NCBI GenBank assembly: GCA_022495005.1
Contig: JAGYXB010000376.1
Coordinates: 62,001 to 126,000 of the forward strand
Source of the DNA: Rhyacophila brunnea
Taxonomy: Eukaryota > Arthropoda > Insecta > Trichoptera > Rhyacophilidae
Direction: 5' to 3'
Length of the DNA: 64,000 bases
Part shown: positions 60,080 to 64,000 of the stretch, one piece after another
Layout: the number at the start of each line of letters is the position of its first letter
Position numbering within the stretch: position 1 is the stretch's first letter
Translations under genes and position numbers: made by a program
The notes under the pieces: generated by a model
What the model was told of the DNA's origin: nothing
Databases searched by the model: none
The model's input: only the letters and a program-made list of their open reading frames with translations

Positions 60080-60379
60080 AATTAGGCTGTGAAGAAGAAA
60101 AAGAGCCTATGGGACTAATTTACTTTCTCCTCCTTGGGCCCCCCCCAATATTAAATCCTGGGTGCGCCACTGCTGTTCATTATTGTACAGTTGAACTACA
60201 GGGAAAAGTGTTTATAATATTATTATGTACAGAGTTTTCACTCTTTTGTATTTAAGAAGTTTGCTCCATTTTGTGAAATATTCGACAAGCCATATTGAAT
60301 AATCAATCAAGGGAATCTAAGCGATATTTTCGCGTTATCGACATTGAATTTATTCACATTAAATATACGACAAAATAAG

Positions 60380-60928
60380 CAGAACCTCTATGGCCAAGAT
60401 TCTGCGAATATGCTACTTTGGTCTGTTAAGACATTTTAAGTCCCGCTTACTATCTCGCCGAACTAAAAGCACTCTTGTAAAGCCAGTGCTCACCTACGCA
60501 TCGGAAACCTGGACATTAACTCTGCGAAATAACGAGCCCTGAACATCTTTGAAAGAAAAATTCTCCGCTGTATATATGGACCGATCAGGGATGGCACCAA
60601 TTGGAGGAGAAGATATAATGCTGAGCTCTACGGGCTGTACGAAGATTGCAGCGCAGTTCAATCAATTAAGATTGGGAGACTGCGATGGCTAGGTCATGTG
60701 CACCGTATGAATGACAATGAACCGGCAAAGAGAGTGATGTCCAGCAATCCAATAGGACGTAGAAGAAGAGGCAGGCCAAAGATTCGCTGGTTAGATGGAG
60801 CTGCCAGTGACTGCCGTATTCTGGGGGTACCACATTGGAAAGCGGCCACACTGGATAGGGACAAGTGGAGGGAGCTGTTGGAGGAGGCCAGGACCCACAC
60901 CGGGTTGTCGCGCCCCTGATGATGATGC
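60380..60928 (+). pseudogene. RTE-like LINE, C-terminal part and TGA tail
   Basis: From about 60540 the frame reads ALNIFERKILRCIYGPIRDG, then RLRWLGHVHRM, GRRRRGRPKIRWLDGA, LGVPHWKAATLDRDKWRELL and EEARTHTGLSRP, ending in TGA repeats (60917-60928). This is the typical C-terminus of insect endonuclease/reverse transcriptase LINEs of RTE-like type. Upstream (60380-60540) the remains VKPVLTYASETWTL-like are broken by stops and shifts. It is 5'-truncated. As in the 23-kb copy the stop codon is formed by the tail repeat, though the C-terminal sequences differ, so it is a different family. Confidence 0.8.
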
Positions 60929-60929
60929 T

Positions 60930-62157
60930 GCTATGGGCAAGATAGAATGTCGACGTTGCTTCAAATAATATAAACAACACAGAAAGCCATACATATATCA
61001 AAATAGAATGACAGATGCTTATATGAAAAATGATCAATCTAATGGGGAAAAAAAATGTATTTTTAATGGGCGCCTTTTTGGTATTTCATGGGCTTATAAT
61101 GAGTAAAATGACAAAATATCGAGCTTAACTTCGAATTAGTATTCAGCACCATAAAATACACGAATCTAAACTGAAAATCAATCAATGAGATGCATGTGAG
61201 AAAGGGGTAGTTGATAAAATTCCATATTAAAATAGTCGTATTTTGGTGCTGAATATTCTGAATTATTCATTACATTCAACAAATTTTATAAAATTTTAAT
61301 GAATTTTCTACAAATTTAAAACATAAAGATTTGTAGCTGTGAGGTTTTAATCGATGAAATAGCATTATGTATGAAATCATAAACAATATGTGACGTAATA
61401 ATTATCTGACAATACCTACTTATCTATTTTGGCTTAATTTACGTTTTCATTACATTTTTTCTATTCATGATATTATTACGAAACACAATGCAAGTCATTA
61501 TTTCGCAATTGGTTACTGAGCAGATACCTGCGTACCTACTTACTTAGAGACGGTTTCCATTTCCATCCGTTTCCGTTTCCGTATTCCGCCCATTATTTAA
61601 AAATTTCTAATCATCTTTTAAGAGACTGAAATTGAGGTTCTTTCCTATCTTCATCTTCTACAATAATTATAGCCGGCCCTTGACAATATTTTGGCGCAAC
61701 GGTATACGTCCGTTTGCAATTTGGAATCGCCCATGCGCGTCTGGGTTAAACAAGTATAATAATAATTAATACAGTTTTGTGTATTTTATAGAATATTTTA
61801 TTCAATGAAACCCTTCTGCTCTCTAGTATGTGGGTCATTTCATGTAATATTTTGGAGCATGGCCTCTGTAGATAAATTTACATCTGATATAGTTTATTCT
61901 TATATCTTAACCCTTCACTGCATGATTTTTTTTTTTGAAAATTTTAATTTTTTCTTAGTGTCAAAATGCCTTGTGAATGAAGGAAAAATAATATTTTTTT
62001 TTTCGAAAATTACATTAAATTTTGTATGTTACTGCATGGTGCCGTAGATTTACGACATTAGGAAATCTTACATTTCAGTATGTCAAAATATAAAACCAAA
62101 TGATAACAATCATAAAAAACTAATGTACACAACTTATTTGATGTGTAGATATTTTTA
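60930..62157. other. No gene seen
   Basis: AT-rich. TTAACCCTTCACTGCATGAT at 61909 resembles one end of a piggyBac-type MITE (TTAA then CCCTT), but the partner end is not visible. Confidence 0.35.
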
Positions 62158-62410
62158 TTTAAGGGGGAAGGTGTTCCATGTCAGCTATTTTCTGGTATTT
62201 TCAGAGGTTAAGCCTGAATAGTACGTAAGATTTGTAGAAAAACTATTTATATAATTATGAAGCTTATTCATCGTCAAATATTTATGTAAAACATTTGATA
62301 ACTACATAAAGTATTTTTATGACGTAAAATAATATTCTTTGAAACCGTGAAACGTGATAATTGAGAACGAAGCCATATTTTTGTGACATTAATAGGCTGT
62401 GATGATGACA
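62158..62410 (+). mobile_element. Diverged single arm of the foldback element family
   Basis: Starts TTAAGGGGGAAGGTGTTCCA and follows the order of the left arm at 29012 (shared CTATTTATATAATT, AACATTTGAT-ACT-CATAAAGTA, AATA-TATTCTTT). The second, inverted arm is not present downstream within the window. So it is a truncated or half element, clearly older than the 29-kb copy. Confidence 0.65.
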
Positions 62411-64000
62411 AATTTTTCCCCTAATTATTATCTCAAACGATTTATTATAGATAGTTGTAATGTTATAAAACATAATGTAGTAAAATATATTCAGTATAAT
62501 TATAATATTTGCAGTTTCTATTGGTTCTAAATCTAATGGAAGCGAGTGGACATTTTGTTATTTAAATATTCTACAATTATAGACATACGAAATAATATAA
62601 AGCTACGTATCAGAAGGTTTATCATTAATCATTGAATAAATGATGAAATATCTTGTTAGTTATAAATTTATAATACTAAATAGAGACCTTTTTAAAACAA
62701 CTGTTTCCACGAAATATTCGACCATCTTGATATCCGTCAGACCCGCCTGCGAATTGGTGTAAGATGTATGGAATCTTTAGCTGGTATTATTTTCACTTTC
62801 TATGACCAAAAAAATACGCCAACACACAAGTATTGTACAAAAATATGTTTATAAAAGTGAATGCTACAAATTGAACACAAAAATAGGCGAAACAAACACA
62901 AATTCGAACATATTATTCAAAAGGAAAAGATATTTTGACAGATGAAGACAATAGCAAAAAACATCTGAAGAAATTTGTATTTGCGTCAATTCTACGTCAT
63001 GTCATACTAAATCATATATCCATCTATATTTTTACACTGTTGCAATCTATTTGTCCCTAATATTGCAACATAGCAATCGGTTTTCTGTCCCTTTCTATTA
63101 CTATCTTGCTCTATATTCAAAATTAATTTATTATGATTGTACAATAGGATAGGTTTTTTTTAGTTGTGATAGATTTTTTATTTCAGTGAAATTTATCGGG
63201 TCGTCATGTGTTGCCATATCTACTAAAATATTATTGGATTGATATTTTAGTAAATAGGTGATAAAATGAGTTTTTTCACCAGCTGTAGGTACTAGTTTAA
63301 CTATTTTTTATTAAATAAATAATACACATGAGGTTTTACGAATTTCACATTTGTTATTAAACATACTTATATAATTTTTAACACCTCAAACACATCGCGA
63401 AGTGAAAATAGCTATATTTTTTACTTAGCGATGTATTGTCCCAAATTATGAATCTACCTAGGTTAGGTACTGATATATATTTTTTTTTGACTGATTGATG
63501 AGATGATTTCAAAGAATACTTTCATCAAATGACATAATAATGGATGCCCGTACATATTTTCCAATTTAATATTTTTTTGAAAAAAACTAACCATTTAATT
63601 TCGAAAATTTCACGTAAATTTATTTGAGCGGGAATGCGAAATTTTCTACCTTTTTAGTTCTTTATATAACAATATTAATGCATTTATTTATACCTACTTA
63701 CACAAAATGCCGCGTTTTCATTATCCAATGGCTGGAAATTTCAAGAAGGAGAGAAATTGGAAATATTAATACAATGTATTAATACAAGGAAATATTAATA
63801 AAACAAAGGTTCTAAATTATTATTTATAGTTTGACACAATTATTCATAAAACATACATATTTGAAAAGTCCACATTTCACAGAAAAGTTTGGTTTACATT
63901 TGGTAATTATCTCGCGAAAGTACATTTTGCGTATTTTTATAATAATTATGGTCATTTGTAGGTAGGGAAGACACATGTAAATTTTCATGTAGAGTAGGTA
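62411..64000. other. AT-rich stretch to the window end, no gene seen
   Basis: Short frames only. ATATTAATACAA words repeat near 63760-63800. Nothing else stands out. Confidence 0.45.

Larger units (their letters stand above)
57711..60172 (+). mobile_element. Composite hAT element with transposase remains
   Basis: Outer ends CAGTAGCGCACCCAGG and CCTGGGTGCGCCACTG are inverted, and perfect 8-bp direct repeats CTGTTCAT flank the whole 2,462 bp (57703-57710, 60173-60180). Inside: a 5' part (57711-58058), a family B MITE (58159-58673), a degenerate transposase (from about 58757, clear at 58961-59338), a second copy of the 5' part starting at 59343, and a second family B MITE (59641-60046). So the element holds an internal duplication of its own left end plus two later insertions. 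Confidence 0.88.

Noticed and set aside
1..64000. CRISPR arrays, operons or phage genes
   Set aside because: No regularly spaced direct repeats with unique spacers and no bacterial gene clusters occur. The LINEs, SINEs, hAT elements and codon context indicate an insect nuclear genome.

Overview
This window reads as nuclear DNA of an insect. It is strongly AT-rich, gene-poor, and full of short decayed class II elements, tRNA-derived SINEs and broken LINEs. The many small GTAGGTACCTAC-type tracts, a short TTAGG tract, and the jockey-like and RTE-like LINE relics fit a hemipteran such as an aphid. A lepidopteran cannot be excluded from sequence alone.

Only one convincing host gene is present, on the + strand at about 8.5-9.9 kb. 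It is a GC-rich REXO1/'exonuclease GOR'-like 3'-5' RNA exonuclease with an intact DEDDh active site. Its long exon has no ATG in its N-terminal part. A small upstream exon (8474-8514) joined across a 65-nt intron would supply one in phase. The N-terminal part carries a PAM2-like motif, which suggests poly(A)-binding-protein contact. The downstream region has a strong GC hairpin (10157-10197) and tandem AATAAA signals (10417-10426).

The rest is mobile-element debris, often datable from intact target-site duplications (TSDs). 1.1-2.2 kb: PIF/Harbinger relic. 10.46, 42.93 and 55.5 kb: tRNA-type SINE family 1. 17.6 and 50.46 kb: palindromic repeat family. 23.5 kb: RTE-like LINE tail followed by a hAT-type MITE. 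27.9-32.9 kb: transposon nest holding a mariner-like transposase relic, a TA-flanked MITE, an element with its own inverted ends that contains a 1.4-kb foldback element flanked by TTAA, and a frameshifted jockey-like LINE. 33.9 and 46.7 kb: two copies of one hAT family, each with a perfect 8-bp TSD, keeping the transposase C-terminus. 41.8 kb: mariner C-terminal relic. 42.15 kb: perfect 172-bp tandem duplication. 48.1, 58.2 and 59.6 kb: three copies of a GGGGGCCCG-rich hAT-type MITE with CATG ends, each with a perfect 8-bp TSD. 49.3 kb: another hAT MITE. 55.4 and 56.6 kb: a CAGGGCTCGAAATG-ended hAT MITE family. 57.7-60.2 kb: a composite hAT element with transposase remains and two MITEs inserted. 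60.4-60.9 kb: a second RTE-like LINE 3' end. 62.16 kb: a diverged arm of the foldback family.

I found no CRISPR array, operon, rRNA gene or intact transposase. I do not see a clearly new biological system. The best leads are the PAM2-like motif and start-codon problem of the exonuclease gene, its 3' hairpin, the foldback family with TTAA target sites, and the CATG-ended MITE family. Long stretches between the listed items show only AT-rich sequence with short chance reading frames.
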